From NCBI GenBank assembly GCA_016871175.1, contig VFZL01000008.1, positions 1 to 64,000 on the forward strand: DNA of 64,000 nt. The letters are read 5' to 3'. Under the pieces are notes generated by a model. It was not told the DNA's origin, did no database searches, and saw nothing but the letters and a program-made list of their open reading frames with translations. Source of the stretch: Acidimicrobiia bacterium. GTDB lineage: Bacteria; Acidobacteriota; Vicinamibacteria; Vicinamibacterales; CAVVIG01. Shown here piece after piece: positions 44,944-54,211 of the stretch (position 1 is the first letter of the stretch; each line of letters starts with the position of its first letter). Made by a program: the position numbers and the translations under genes.

Positions 44944-47900
44944 GTGAACGGGCGTTGGACGTTTGCCGCCGCGTACGCCGGTTCCGGCGCGGCGGGGCTC
45001 ATCTACCAAGTCGTCTGGACCCGGCTCCTCTCGACGTACCTCGGTCACACCGTGGCGGCAGCCGGCACCGTGCTCGCGGCGTTCATGGGTGGGCTCGCCG
45101 TAGGGGCGCTCGTCGCAGGCCGGCGGACCCGCGGCCTCGCCCCTCATCGCGCGCTCAGCCTGTATGCCGCGGTCGAGGTGTTCGTGGCCGTCTGCGCACT
45201 GGCGCTTCCGCTCGCGCTGCAGGCCACCGCGCCGCTGCTGGCGCTCGCGTACGGTGAGAGCCCCGGCGCTGCCTTCGGCGTGGCGCGGCTGGCTGCCGCA
45301 TTGCTCCTCGTCTTCTTGCCAGCCGCTGCGATGGGCGCGACCTACCCGATCGTGGTCGTCGCCGCCGGCGCAGCCTCGTCCAGTGGGAGACGCGACGCGG
45401 ATGCCAGCCATGCCGGACGGTTGTACGCGCTCAATACCGCAGGAGCCGCGCTCGGTGCCACCCTCGCCGGCTTCGTGCTCATTCCGGCCGTCGGCTTGAC
45501 TCGCACGACGCTGATTGGTGCCGTGCTCAACGTCGCCGCTGCGACCGTGGCTTGGTCGCTCGCGCGCGCGGAGCGCGCGGCGCTGATGCCAGAGTCGCGG
45601 CCCCAGGCGCTGGCACCGGGCGCGAAGCGGAAGGCACCGGCCGCCATGCCGCCCGCTCGCGCATCGCGTTCCAAGCACCAAGCCCCGCCCACCTCCGAGG
45701 GTGCGACGCCCGCCTGGATCGCCGGCGCGATTGCGAGCCTTTCAGGCTTGGCCGCGCTCATCTACGAGGTGGCGTTCACCCGCGCGTTGGCTCTGGTCCT
45801 TGGCCCGACGTCCTACGCGTTCGCGGCGATGCTCGCCGCGTTCATCACGGGCATGGCGATCGGGGCTGCGCTCGCGGCGAGGCCGGTGCGCCATGTGTTC
45901 GCGGCAAAGACGATGGTGCCGTGGGCGCTGGTGGCGGCTGCGGCGTCTGCAGCGGCAGCCGCATGGTTCACCGGGTCACGCCTGCCCCTCATCATGGCGA
46001 CCGCTGTCGCGGACGCAGCGGGGGGGGCCGCTACTGTGCTGACGCTCGCGTCGCTGTACGCCGCCGGTGTGCTCCTCCCACTCGGCATCGCGCTCGGCGC
46101 CGTGTTTCCGCTGTGTCTCGTCTTGGCGTCCCGTAACGGCGAGCTGTCGGACGGACAAGCCGCCTGGTTGTACGGGATCAACACGGTTGGCGCGATCGTG
46201 GGCTCTCTCGCGGCGGCGTTTCTCCTCGTGCCCACGCTTGGTGTTCGGCAGACGCTGAACCTGGGTGCCACGGTCTCGCTCGTGGCCGCGGCACTGGTGC
46301 CGATCGGCCGAACACGCATGCGGCCGGCACCGCTCGCTGCCATCGCGGTCGTCGGCATGTCACTCGTCGCGCTGCCGGCGTGGGATACGAACCTCTTGAC
46401 CGCAGGTGGCTACAAGTACGCCACCGACGTGCGCGACCTCAACCTCGACCTGGGGGTTGGGCTCCGCGCCGGCCGTCTCGAGTATTTTCGCGAGGGTGCC
46501 GCTGGCGCCGTCTCCGTCCGTCGGCTGGCAGGAACCCTCGCCATGGCGATCGACGGCAAGGTGGACGCATCGAACGGACCAGACATGGTGACGCAGAAGT
46601 TGCTCGCGCATCTGCCGTTGCTCCTGCACGACGATCCGGAGGAGGTCTGCATCATCGGTCTCGGCAGCGGCGTGACCTTGGGAGCCGCGTTGACCCACTC
46701 GATCTCGCGCGCCGACATCGTCGAGATCTCGCCCGAGGTGGTCGAGGCGTCGGCACTCTTTGCCGCCGACAACCACCGCGCGCTCGAGGATCCACGCACG
46801 CATCTCATCGTCGGCGACGGCCGGTCGCATCTCCGTTACTCCTCGAGAACCTACGACGTGATCATCTCGGAGCCCTCGAACCCGTGGATGATGGGCAACG
46901 CCGCGCTCTTCACGCGCGAGTTCTTCGAGGACATCCGCGACCGTCTGAAACCGGAGGGCCTCGTGTGCCAGTGGGCGCACACGTACGACCTGTCCCCTGA
47001 TGATGTACGGTCGATTGCCGCGACGTTTACGTCCGTGTTTCCGGGCGCGGCGATGTGGTTGGTGGGGCGCGGCGACGTGCTCTTGGTGGCGACCCGCAAC
47101 GGATCGGCGCCGAATCTCGACGCGATGCGGCACGGCTGGCTCCGCAAAAAGGCCGCAGACGACCTCGCGACGACCGATATCCACGATCCGTTCAGCGTGA
47201 TGTCCCTCTACCTCACAGGCGGGGAGCGCTTGCGGACGGAAGCCGGCGCCGCGACCATCGAGACCGACGATCGACCCTCGCTCGAGTTCACGGCGCCGGT
47301 GGGCTTGTACGAACGGCGTGACGCGGCGGGACTGCCGCCGCTGACGCGGCTGACGGACGAGGCCGCACCGGCAGTCGTCCGAGATGTTCTGGCGAAGGCC
47401 GGTTCGGTGGAGTGGCGGAACCGCGGACGCCTGCAACTGCGCGTGCGTGACTACGACGCGGCGTTCGACGACTTCGCCCGTGCCGCAGTGCTGGATCCCG
47501 AGGATCCGCTGACGATCGACGGGCTGATCGAATCCGCGGGGGCGGCGCAGCGCGCAGGCGAGGCTAGGACGCTGCTCGAAGGAGCACTCACGAAGCGGCC
47601 GTCGAGTGGTCACGTACGTGTGGCGCTCGCTCGTTTGCTGGCGGCCATGGGGCAGCCACGGGAGGCCGTCGCACACGCGGAAGCAGCGCTTCGCGACACG
47701 CCGGGCGATCCACATCGCCTCGCGGTGCTGGCGTCGATTCTCGCAGACGAGGGCGATGTCGATCGGCTCCAGCCGCTGGTCGCTCAGATGCGGACGAGTG
47801 CGCCTGAGCGTGACGAGACGTGGTACTACGCCGCGATGTTGAGTTTTCTTCGGGGTGATGCGGCGGGCACGGTCCCCCTCGCCGAGCGCGCCACGCAACT

Positions 47901-48165
47901 GAATCCGGCGCATGCGCCAGCGTGGAACTTGATGGGCTCTGCCAGCGCCAGCCTGGGTCAACGCGATCGCGCGCGACATGCGTTCACGCAATCGCTCCAA
48001 GCGGATCCGAGAGAGCCGACGACGTACTCGAACTTGGGCCGGCTGGCGCTGGAGTCGGGCGACGCGCCAGCGGCCCTCGGCTACTTCCAGGAGGCCCTGT
48101 CGCTCGATCCGTTGGACCCCACCGCGAAGGACGGCCTGTCTCAGCTCATCGCGTCTTCACGGTAG
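44944..48165 (+). CDS. membrane / spermidine-synthase-like / TPR fusion protein
   Basis: 1073 residues. Residues 1-200 and about 255-480 hold two sets of hydrophobic helices beginning with related sequences (SGAAGLIYQVVWTRLLSTYL and LSGLAALIYEVAFTRALALV), a duplicated membrane unit. Residues about 500-760 are a spermidine-synthase-like Rossmann domain: VCIIGLGSGVTLGAALTHS, ADIVEISPEVVEAS, VGDGRSHLRYSSRTYDVIIS and EPSNPWMMG. About 790-1073 are TPR repeats. Proteins with this plan are widespread but uncharacterised; the synthase-like domain of this membrane group may use a substrate other than putrescine. GTG 44944 is the start; GGGGTAGGATGCGAC precedes it. Confidence 0.85.
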   Translation: MNGRWTFAAAYAGSGAAGLIYQVVWTRLLSTYLGHTVAAAGTVLAAFMGGLAVGALVAGRRTRGLAPHRALSLYAAVEVFVAVCALALPLALQATAPLLALAYGESPGAAFGVARLAAALLLVFLPAAAMGATYPIVVVAAGAASSSGRRDADASHAGRLYALNTAGAALGATLAGFVLIPAVGLTRTTLIGAVLNVAAATVAWSLARAERAALMPESRPQALAPGAKRKAPAAMPPARASRSKHQAPPTSEGATPAWIAGAIASLSGLAALIYEVAFTRALALVLGPTSYAFAAMLAAFITGMAIGAALAARPVRHVFAAKTMVPWALVAAAASAAAAAWFTGSRLPLIMATAVADAAGGAATVLTLASLYAAGVLLPLGIALGAVFPLCLVLASRNGELSDGQAAWLYGINTVGAIVGSLAAAFLLVPTLGVRQTLNLGATVSLVAAALVPIGRTRMRPAPLAAIAVVGMSLVALPAWDTNLLTAGGYKYATDVRDLNLDLGVGLRAGRLEYFREGAAGAVSVRRLAGTLAMAIDGKVDASNGPDMVTQKLLAHLPLLLHDDPEEVCIIGLGSGVTLGAALTHSISRADIVEISPEVVEASALFAADNHRALEDPRTHLIVGDGRSHLRYSSRTYDVIISEPSNPWMMGNAALFTREFFEDIRDRLKPEGLVCQWAHTYDLSPDDVRSIAATFTSVFPGAAMWLVGRGDVLLVATRNGSAPNLDAMRHGWLRKKAADDLATTDIHDPFSVMSLYLTGGERLRTEAGAATIETDDRPSLEFTAPVGLYERRDAAGLPPLTRLTDEAAPAVVRDVLAKAGSVEWRNRGRLQLRVRDYDAAFDDFARAAVLDPEDPLTIDGLIESAGAAQRAGEARTLLEGALTKRPSSGHVRVALARLLAAMGQPREAVAHAEAALRDTPGDPHRLAVLASILADEGDVDRLQPLVAQMRTSAPERDETWYYAAMLSFLRGDAAGTVPLAERATQLNPAHAPAWNLMGSASASLGQRDRARHAFTQSLQADPREPTTYSNLGRLALESGDAPAALGYFQEALSLDPLDPTAKDGLSQLIASSR

Positions 48166-48408
48166 CGGCGCCCGGTCGGGAGCGGGTTGGAGCGCACTGA
48201 CTACGGGCGTCCTCGCTCGATGAGTCCAGACAACGCATCACGACCCATGCATTGGGAGCCTAAGAGAGCTGGTCGTTTCAGGCCTGCTTATAACTAGGTA
48301 TTCGCCGGCGAGGGTCAAGAGTGACTCGATCTTCCATGAGTGCCTTGGGGTGTATGATTCACGCGATCTCGGCGCGTTTTGACGCGGATGGCGTGTTAGG
48401 AGGTAGAC

Positions 48409-51400
48409 ATGGGTCGCTCCCTAGTGTTCAGGGTCGTCGCTCTACTTGTACTCCTTGTGGGCATCGCGTCGACGCCAGCACTGGCACAAAGCAGCATCGC
48501 GGGCCAGGTCACCGATAACACCGGCGCCGTGTTGCCCGGTGTGACCGTTGAGGTTGGCGGTCCCTCCCTCATCGAAGGCAGCCGCGTGGTGACCACCGAC
48601 GGCGAGGGTCGTTACACCGTCGTCGACCTCCGGCCCGGCGCGTACCGAGTGACGTTCTCGCTCGAGGGCTTCAATCGCGTCATTCGCGAGGGCATCCAGC
48701 TGCCGTCGAACTTCACGGCCACGGTCGACACGTCGATGAGCGTCGGCGCGCTGTCAGAGTCGATCACCGTGAGCGGCAGCTCGCCCATCGTCGACGTTCA
48801 ACAGGCGCAACGCAGTCAGGTGCTCGACTCGGCGCTCCTCGAGTCGTTGGTGAACTCGCAGAGCCTCTGGGTGCAGGCGAACTTCGTGTCCGGAGTACGC
48901 ATCAGCGGTACCGACGTCGGCGGATCGCAGTATTCACGCGACTTACAGCTCGAGACGCACGGGGCCAGCTCGCTCCACAACTCGTACATGATGGACGGCC
49001 TGTCGGTGGACAACGCGAGCCAAGACGGCGCCGACAACATCAACTACTACACGACGGTCTCCAATCAGGAGACCGTCATCGAGACGAGCGGCGGCACCGC
49101 CGAAGCCGGTACCGGCGGGGTGCGCCTCAACATGATCCCGAAAGACGGGAGCAACCGATACGCAGGCACCGGCTACGTGGGCGGATCACGTGACGGGTGG
49201 CAGAGCAACAACTTCAGGCAACGTCTTCGCGACCGTGGCGTGACGGCGGTATCGGCTGTCGATGGCATCTGGGACTACAGCGCCACCGCGGGCGGACCGA
49301 TCGTGGCGAACAAGCTCTGGTTCCACTTCTCGGCGCGCAAGTGGGGCAACGAGCTCCCGGTCGCGGACAGCTACTACGACGACGGCCGGCAGTACGCGTT
49401 GTGGGGCGAGATGATCGGCTTGGTGCCGCGCATCACGTGGCAGGCGACGAGACGCAACAAGTTCACCGTGCACGTCGAGCGATTGGGCAAGTACACCGGA
49501 CCACGGCTCGCGTGTTGCGCGTCGTATCCGGCGGTCCTCCTCCCTCAGCAGCGCGGTGCGGATCCAGAGACGGCCACGACATGGAAAAACGGCGAGCGTC
49601 CGTACGGAGCGCATTACGTCAAGTGGTCGTCGCCGATCAGCAGCCGTGTTCTCGTCGAGGCCGGTCGCTCGACAAGCTTCATCCTTGACGGCTATCCGAA
49701 TCAGGAGGGCGTCGAGTCGCCCCGCTTCTCACCGGCCTGGTACGCCAACGCGCGCAAGGTGGATCTGGACTTGGGGATCCAGTGGAACTCGGCGAACTGG
49801 AGCATGCGCGAGGTGATCAACCACGAGAACAGCGCCTCGGTGTCGTTCGTGACCGGCACCCACAACATGAGGTTCGGGTTCCAGCACAAGGATGCGAAGG
49901 AAGAGCTCGACAACAACGCCATTGGGGACATCCAACAGATTCAGTACCGATCCGGCGTGCCCGACTCGGTCAGCGTCGGCAACTACCCCGTGCTTCGCGA
50001 TCCCCGGCTCGACTACGACATGGGACTCTTCGCGCAGGATCGCTGGGCGATCGGCCGCCTGACAGCGACGGCCGGTTTGCGCGTGCAGTGGCTGAAGTCG
50101 AGCGCCCGGGCCGTGTCCGTAGAGGGTGGACGCTTCGTCGGTGCGCGGTCGTTCGACCGCGTCGACAACGTCCCGAAGTGGGGGCCAGACCTGTCGCCGC
50201 GGCTCGGCCTGGCGTATGACCTCTTCGGCGACGCGAAGACCGCGCTGAAGTTCAGCGTTGGCAAGTACTTCACGCGCGTGATGACGACGTACGCCAAGGA
50301 GCTGATCCCGCTGGCGTTGGTCACCCAGAGCCTGCCGTGGAACGATCGCGATTTGACGGGTCGGTCGCTCCCGAGCAACCTCGATGGCATCGCGCAGGAC
50401 AACGAGCTCGACTTCACGCGCCTGCCGACCAACTTCGGCACGCGCAATCTCGCGCGTCTCGATCCCAATTTCAAGCGTGAGTACAACGTCGAGACGGCAC
50501 TGTCGATCCAGCACGAACTGTTCAACAACGTGTCGCTCAGCGGCGGTTGGTTCCATCGGTCATTCCACAACATGTTCCTGTGCACGGTCGCACCAGGGGC
50601 GACCGCCTGTGCGTACCCGAACACGTCGCGCAGCCCGAGCGACTACGATCCGGTGCAAGTGGTCAGCCCGTACGACGGGGAAGTGTTCACGGCGTACAAC
50701 CTGAAGAGCGCGGCGCTCTTGTCGCGGGTGGACAACCTGATTACGAATAGCCCCACGAACAGGCAGGTGTACGACGGCTTCGAGGTCGCGCTGCAGGCGC
50801 GCCTTCGAAACGGCGGCACGCTCCTCGCCAACTCGACGACGCAGCGGACGCTCACGGATCGCTGCGACGTGCGCGACGATCCGAATCTCCTGCGCTTCTG
50901 CGACCGCTTCGACCTGCCAGGCGGGTACCGCATTCCGTTCCGCGCGGACTTCAAGCTGGCGTTCAGCTACCCGGTGTACTACGGCATCATGGCGAGCCTG
51001 GCGTTCACCAGCTCGCCTGGTCGACAGGAGGGCAACATCGTTGCGGTCGACGAGCAGTTGCCGATCTTCTGGAACCTGACGCGGACCACGCGATACACGG
51101 CCGAGAATTGTGCGGGGCGCCCGTGCACGCCAGGCGCACTCGTCATTCCCAACATGGTGCAGACCAGCATCGTGCTGCCGCTCGTGCCGACTGGCTCGAC
51201 TCGGTTCCTCGAGCGGCTCAATCAGCTCGATCTTTCGCTGCGTCGCACGTTCCGCGCGCGAAAAATCGAGTGGACGCCGGAGTTCGACATCTACAACGCG
51301 TTGAACGCGGATACCGTGACGGCGGAGCGATCCGCCAACTTCGGTACGGCGGCCTACGGGGTGCCGCAGGCGGTGCTCCTGGGCCGTTTGATGCGCCTCG

Positions 51401-51420
51401 CGATCCGCGTGAAGTGGTGA
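48409..51420 (+). CDS. Oar-like TonB-dependent receptor with carboxypeptidase-regulatory domain
   Basis: 1003 residues, full length. AGGAGG stands seven bases before ATG 48409. After the Sec signal (MGRSLVFRVVALLVLLVGIA) comes a CarboxypepD_reg domain (SSIAGQVTDNTGAVLPGVTV to YRVTFSLEGF), then the plug (SQVLDSALLESLVNSQ, NSYMMDGLSVDN) and a beta barrel ending YGVPQAVLLGRLMRLAIRVK. It should sit in the outer membrane and take up large substrates with TonB energy. It is the intact counterpart of the receptor fragments at 16670 and 34929 in type, and heads a co-oriented set with the haem/propeller protein 49 bases downstream. Confidence 0.9.
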   Translation: MGRSLVFRVVALLVLLVGIASTPALAQSSIAGQVTDNTGAVLPGVTVEVGGPSLIEGSRVVTTDGEGRYTVVDLRPGAYRVTFSLEGFNRVIREGIQLPSNFTATVDTSMSVGALSESITVSGSSPIVDVQQAQRSQVLDSALLESLVNSQSLWVQANFVSGVRISGTDVGGSQYSRDLQLETHGASSLHNSYMMDGLSVDNASQDGADNINYYTTVSNQETVIETSGGTAEAGTGGVRLNMIPKDGSNRYAGTGYVGGSRDGWQSNNFRQRLRDRGVTAVSAVDGIWDYSATAGGPIVANKLWFHFSARKWGNELPVADSYYDDGRQYALWGEMIGLVPRITWQATRRNKFTVHVERLGKYTGPRLACCASYPAVLLPQQRGADPETATTWKNGERPYGAHYVKWSSPISSRVLVEAGRSTSFILDGYPNQEGVESPRFSPAWYANARKVDLDLGIQWNSANWSMREVINHENSASVSFVTGTHNMRFGFQHKDAKEELDNNAIGDIQQIQYRSGVPDSVSVGNYPVLRDPRLDYDMGLFAQDRWAIGRLTATAGLRVQWLKSSARAVSVEGGRFVGARSFDRVDNVPKWGPDLSPRLGLAYDLFGDAKTALKFSVGKYFTRVMTTYAKELIPLALVTQSLPWNDRDLTGRSLPSNLDGIAQDNELDFTRLPTNFGTRNLARLDPNFKREYNVETALSIQHELFNNVSLSGGWFHRSFHNMFLCTVAPGATACAYPNTSRSPSDYDPVQVVSPYDGEVFTAYNLKSAALLSRVDNLITNSPTNRQVYDGFEVALQARLRNGGTLLANSTTQRTLTDRCDVRDDPNLLRFCDRFDLPGGYRIPFRADFKLAFSYPVYYGIMASLAFTSSPGRQEGNIVAVDEQLPIFWNLTRTTRYTAENCAGRPCTPGALVIPNMVQTSIVLPLVPTGSTRFLERLNQLDLSLRRTFRARKIEWTPEFDIYNALNADTVTAERSANFGTAAYGVPQAVLLGRLMRLAIRVKW

Positions 51421-51469
51421 ACACGTCGCGCTTCCGAGAGGGCGCGACATGGCAGTAGGAGGGAGAGGC

Positions 51470-53569
51470 ATGACCGCAAGGGTGCGCAGTTGGATCGCGG
51501 CTGTTGGCGTCGCTGTGTTGGCGTCGGGTGCGCTCACGTGGGTCGACGCTCAGCAGGCCCAGGTTGCCATCGACCCAGACGATATCGGCGGCGTCGTCAC
51601 GGGCGACAAAGGACCCGAAGCGGGCGTCTGGGTGATCGCCGAAACCACCGACCTGCCGACCAAGCTCGCACGGTCGGTCGTCACCGACGATCAGGGACGC
51701 TACGTCGTGCCCGATCTGCCGCGCGGAAACTACCAGGTCTGGGTCCGCGGCTACGGGCTGGTGGATTCTCCCAAGCAAACCGCCAAGCCCGGGCAGCAGC
51801 TCAATCTGAAGGCCACGACCGCCCCGGACGCGAAGACCGCGGCCCAGGTGTACCCGGCAGCCTGGTGGCTGTCGATGGTGCCAGCGCCTGACGGCGCGGA
51901 GAACCAGCTGAAGTTCGCGCAGACGATCAAGCAGTGCTACGACTGCCATCAGCTGGGCAGCAAGGCGACGCGTGAGATGAATCCAGTGATCGCCAAGGAG
52001 GCCTCATCGACGGCCGACGCGTGGGACCGTCGCGTGCGTGTGGGACCGTCCGGTCCGACGATGGCCGCGGACTTCATGCGCCTCGGTGACCATCGGCGCG
52101 TGTTCGCCGAGTGGACCGACCGAATCGCCAAGGGTGAGGCACCCAAGAACCCGCCGCCGCGCCCGAAAGGCGTCGAGCGGAACCTCGTCGTGACCACGTG
52201 GGACTGGGGCAACCCCACCGATGGCCGCTCCGATGCGGCAGCCGCGGACCTGCGCAACCCGTCGGCGAACGCCAATGGACCGGTTTTTGGTGTAACGCAG
52301 ATGGTCGATTCGCTCAACATGCTCGACCCAGTTGAACACCGGGCCACGAAGATCCCGATTCCGGTGACGGCGCCGCCACTCGTGTCCGCCTTCAACGCCG
52401 CGCCGAATCCGTCACCCTACTGGGGCGAGAACGTGTGGAAGCGCGTGGGCGATCCGCGCAGCGTCGGTATGGATGCGAAGGGTCGCGTGTGGTTCACCAT
52501 GCGTAACCGTGCAGCCGATCAGCAGCCGGCGTATTGCACCGGTGGCGGCGGGAACAAGTTCGGGCGGCACTACCCGCTGAAGCAGAGCAACAAGCAGGTC
52601 GCGGTGTACGACCCCAAGACAAAGAAGTTCGAGCAGATCGACACCTGCTTCAACGTTGACCACAACGAGTTCGACGAGAAGAACAACGTTTACTACGGCA
52701 TGCCCGGCTCGGTGGGCTGGGTGAACATGGACACGTGGGACAAGACACACAACGCCGAGCAGTCCCAGGGCTGGTGCCCGGCGGTCATCGATACCAACGG
52801 CGACGGCAGGATCACACCCGGATGGACCGAACCCGATCAGCCGGTCGATCCTAAGAGGGATCACCGGATCCAGTTCGGCTGCTACTCGGTGGCCGTCAAT
52901 CCGAAGGACGGCACGATGTGGTGCTCGGACAACGGGGTCCAGTACAAGCGGCTCGTGCGCATTGAGAAAGGCCCGAATCCGCCCGAGACCTGCAAGGCCG
53001 AGTACTACGAGCCGCCGCCTGGCCTGCACCAGGGGCTGGCGCCGAGTGGGAGCGGTGGCCTCGTGATTGGTCACGACGGCGTGGCGTGGCAGGGATGGCG
53101 GGTCAGCGGGCACTTTACCGCGTTCGATCGCAGCAAGTGCAAGTCGACCAAAGATCCGCAGGCCAACGGTCAGAGCTGCCCAGAGGGATGGACGATCCTG
53201 CGCAACACCAACGAGCCGACGTACGCGAACAGCCTCTACAAATCGACCGAAGCGTATCTGAACTACATGGACATCAACGATACGCTCGGCCTTGGCAAAG
53301 ACGCGCCGCTGTACGGCTCGATGAACACCGATTCGATGGAGGTGTACTCACCGACGTTGAAGCAGTTCGTCACGCTGCGCGTGCCGTATCCGCTCGGCTT
53401 CTTCGCTCGCTCGGGCACCGGTCGCATCGACGATCCGAAGACCGGCTGGAAGGGCAAGGGCTACTGGTCGAGTTACTCGACCTACGCGTCCTGGCACATC
53501 GAGGGAGGCAAGGGCACGCTCCCGAAGGCGATCAAGTTCCAGATGCGGCCGAATCCGCTCGCGAAGTAG
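51470..53569 (+). CDS. exported haem/propeller protein with carboxypeptidase-regulatory domain
   Basis: 699 residues from ATG 51470, which has GGAGGGAGAGG just upstream. The order is signal peptide, a CarboxypepD_reg domain (DIGGVVTGDKGPEAGVWVIA, GRYVVPDLPRGNYQVWVRGY), one haem motif CYDCH in QCYDCHQLGSKATREMNP, then a long beta-propeller-like part (RSVGMDAKGRVWFTMRN, FGCYSVAVNPKDGTMWCSDN). The propeller resembles the virginiamycin-B-lyase/SMP-30-like group that is common behind TonB receptors in acidobacteria. A role in periplasmic oxidation of a compound brought in by the receptor is plausible but inferred. Confidence 0.8.
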   Translation: MTARVRSWIAAVGVAVLASGALTWVDAQQAQVAIDPDDIGGVVTGDKGPEAGVWVIAETTDLPTKLARSVVTDDQGRYVVPDLPRGNYQVWVRGYGLVDSPKQTAKPGQQLNLKATTAPDAKTAAQVYPAAWWLSMVPAPDGAENQLKFAQTIKQCYDCHQLGSKATREMNPVIAKEASSTADAWDRRVRVGPSGPTMAADFMRLGDHRRVFAEWTDRIAKGEAPKNPPPRPKGVERNLVVTTWDWGNPTDGRSDAAAADLRNPSANANGPVFGVTQMVDSLNMLDPVEHRATKIPIPVTAPPLVSAFNAAPNPSPYWGENVWKRVGDPRSVGMDAKGRVWFTMRNRAADQQPAYCTGGGGNKFGRHYPLKQSNKQVAVYDPKTKKFEQIDTCFNVDHNEFDEKNNVYYGMPGSVGWVNMDTWDKTHNAEQSQGWCPAVIDTNGDGRITPGWTEPDQPVDPKRDHRIQFGCYSVAVNPKDGTMWCSDNGVQYKRLVRIEKGPNPPETCKAEYYEPPPGLHQGLAPSGSGGLVIGHDGVAWQGWRVSGHFTAFDRSKCKSTKDPQANGQSCPEGWTILRNTNEPTYANSLYKSTEAYLNYMDINDTLGLGKDAPLYGSMNTDSMEVYSPTLKQFVTLRVPYPLGFFARSGTGRIDDPKTGWKGKGYWSSYSTYASWHIEGGKGTLPKAIKFQMRPNPLAK

Positions 53570-53672
53570 TCGAACCCTTGAGGATTGAGGGTTGCTTGAG
53601 CGCGGGCGCGCCGAACGGGCGCGCCCAATCTCGAGTCTTCCAACCTTCAATCTGATATGCCGGTAGGGGTCG
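53570..53672. terminator. probable bidirectional terminator between convergent genes
   Basis: GGATTGAGGGTTG (53583-53595) can pair with CCAACCTTCAATCT (53640-53653), and inside it GGGCGCGCC pairs with GGCGCGCCC around 53603-53626. The nested hairpin lies between the stop codons of two convergent frames. There is no clear U tract, so how it ends transcription is uncertain. Confidence 0.45.
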
Positions 53673-54071
53673 TCAGAACCGATACCCCACGGCGTTCGCG
53701 CACAACGGTGCCGGCGGCACCGGCACCGAGGGTGGAGGCAGCGATCCTGGCGCCAGCGCGAACCTCACGTGGGCCCGACTCACGAACGAATCCTCGCCGC
53801 TCATCTCGATTTCTTGATCGATTCGGTGGACCCACGGACGTAGGGCCGATCCGAACAGAATAAACGCTTCCGTGGCAGCCACGTAGGACTTGACGCTGTT
53901 CCGCGCCCAGGCCCCGTGCCCGGGCGTTCGCTGACCTGGGAAGGACTGGTTGGCTGTCGTGTCAGTCACGGTGCCGCCGCGCGCGAACGTCACGAGCGAC
54001 CAGAACGGCGGCCGTGCCACTCCTGTGTCGCAATCGACCAGCGTGACCTGCACTCGCCAGGTGCCTGCCAA
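53673..54071 (-). pseudogene. secreted-family protein without its N-terminus
   Basis: From about 54071 to TAG/TGA at 53673 the frame reads LAGTWRVQVTLVDCDTGVAR, SLVTFARGGTVTDTTANQSF, GHGAWARNSVKSYVAATEAF, RIDQEIEMSGEDSF and ends CANAVGYRF. This is the body of a small exported protein family seen in soil bacteria (pattern SGTWRVxVTLxxCxTG, LVTFxxGGTxTE). Its members begin with a signal peptide; here the sequence before residue LAGT is unrelated, no start with a ribosome site is present, and the open frame would overlap the opposite-strand cytochrome start. It is therefore probably truncated. The TTG at 54071 is only a formal start. Confidence 0.6.
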
Positions 54072-54211
54072 GCCACGGGTCGTGCCTGGGACGAGATGAG
54101 GTGTGACTCGCGTTTCACCGGAATCATCTCCCGCTGTGGTTTTTCGACTCCCAATCCGGTCCACACACGATAAGATTCGCTCGCGAAGATACCCCAGAGA
54201 GGAGGATGGCG

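Noticed and set aside
46360-48000. 546-codon open frame antisense to the membrane/synthase/TPR fusion
   Set aside because: No motif or signal peptide; shadow of the plus-strand gene.
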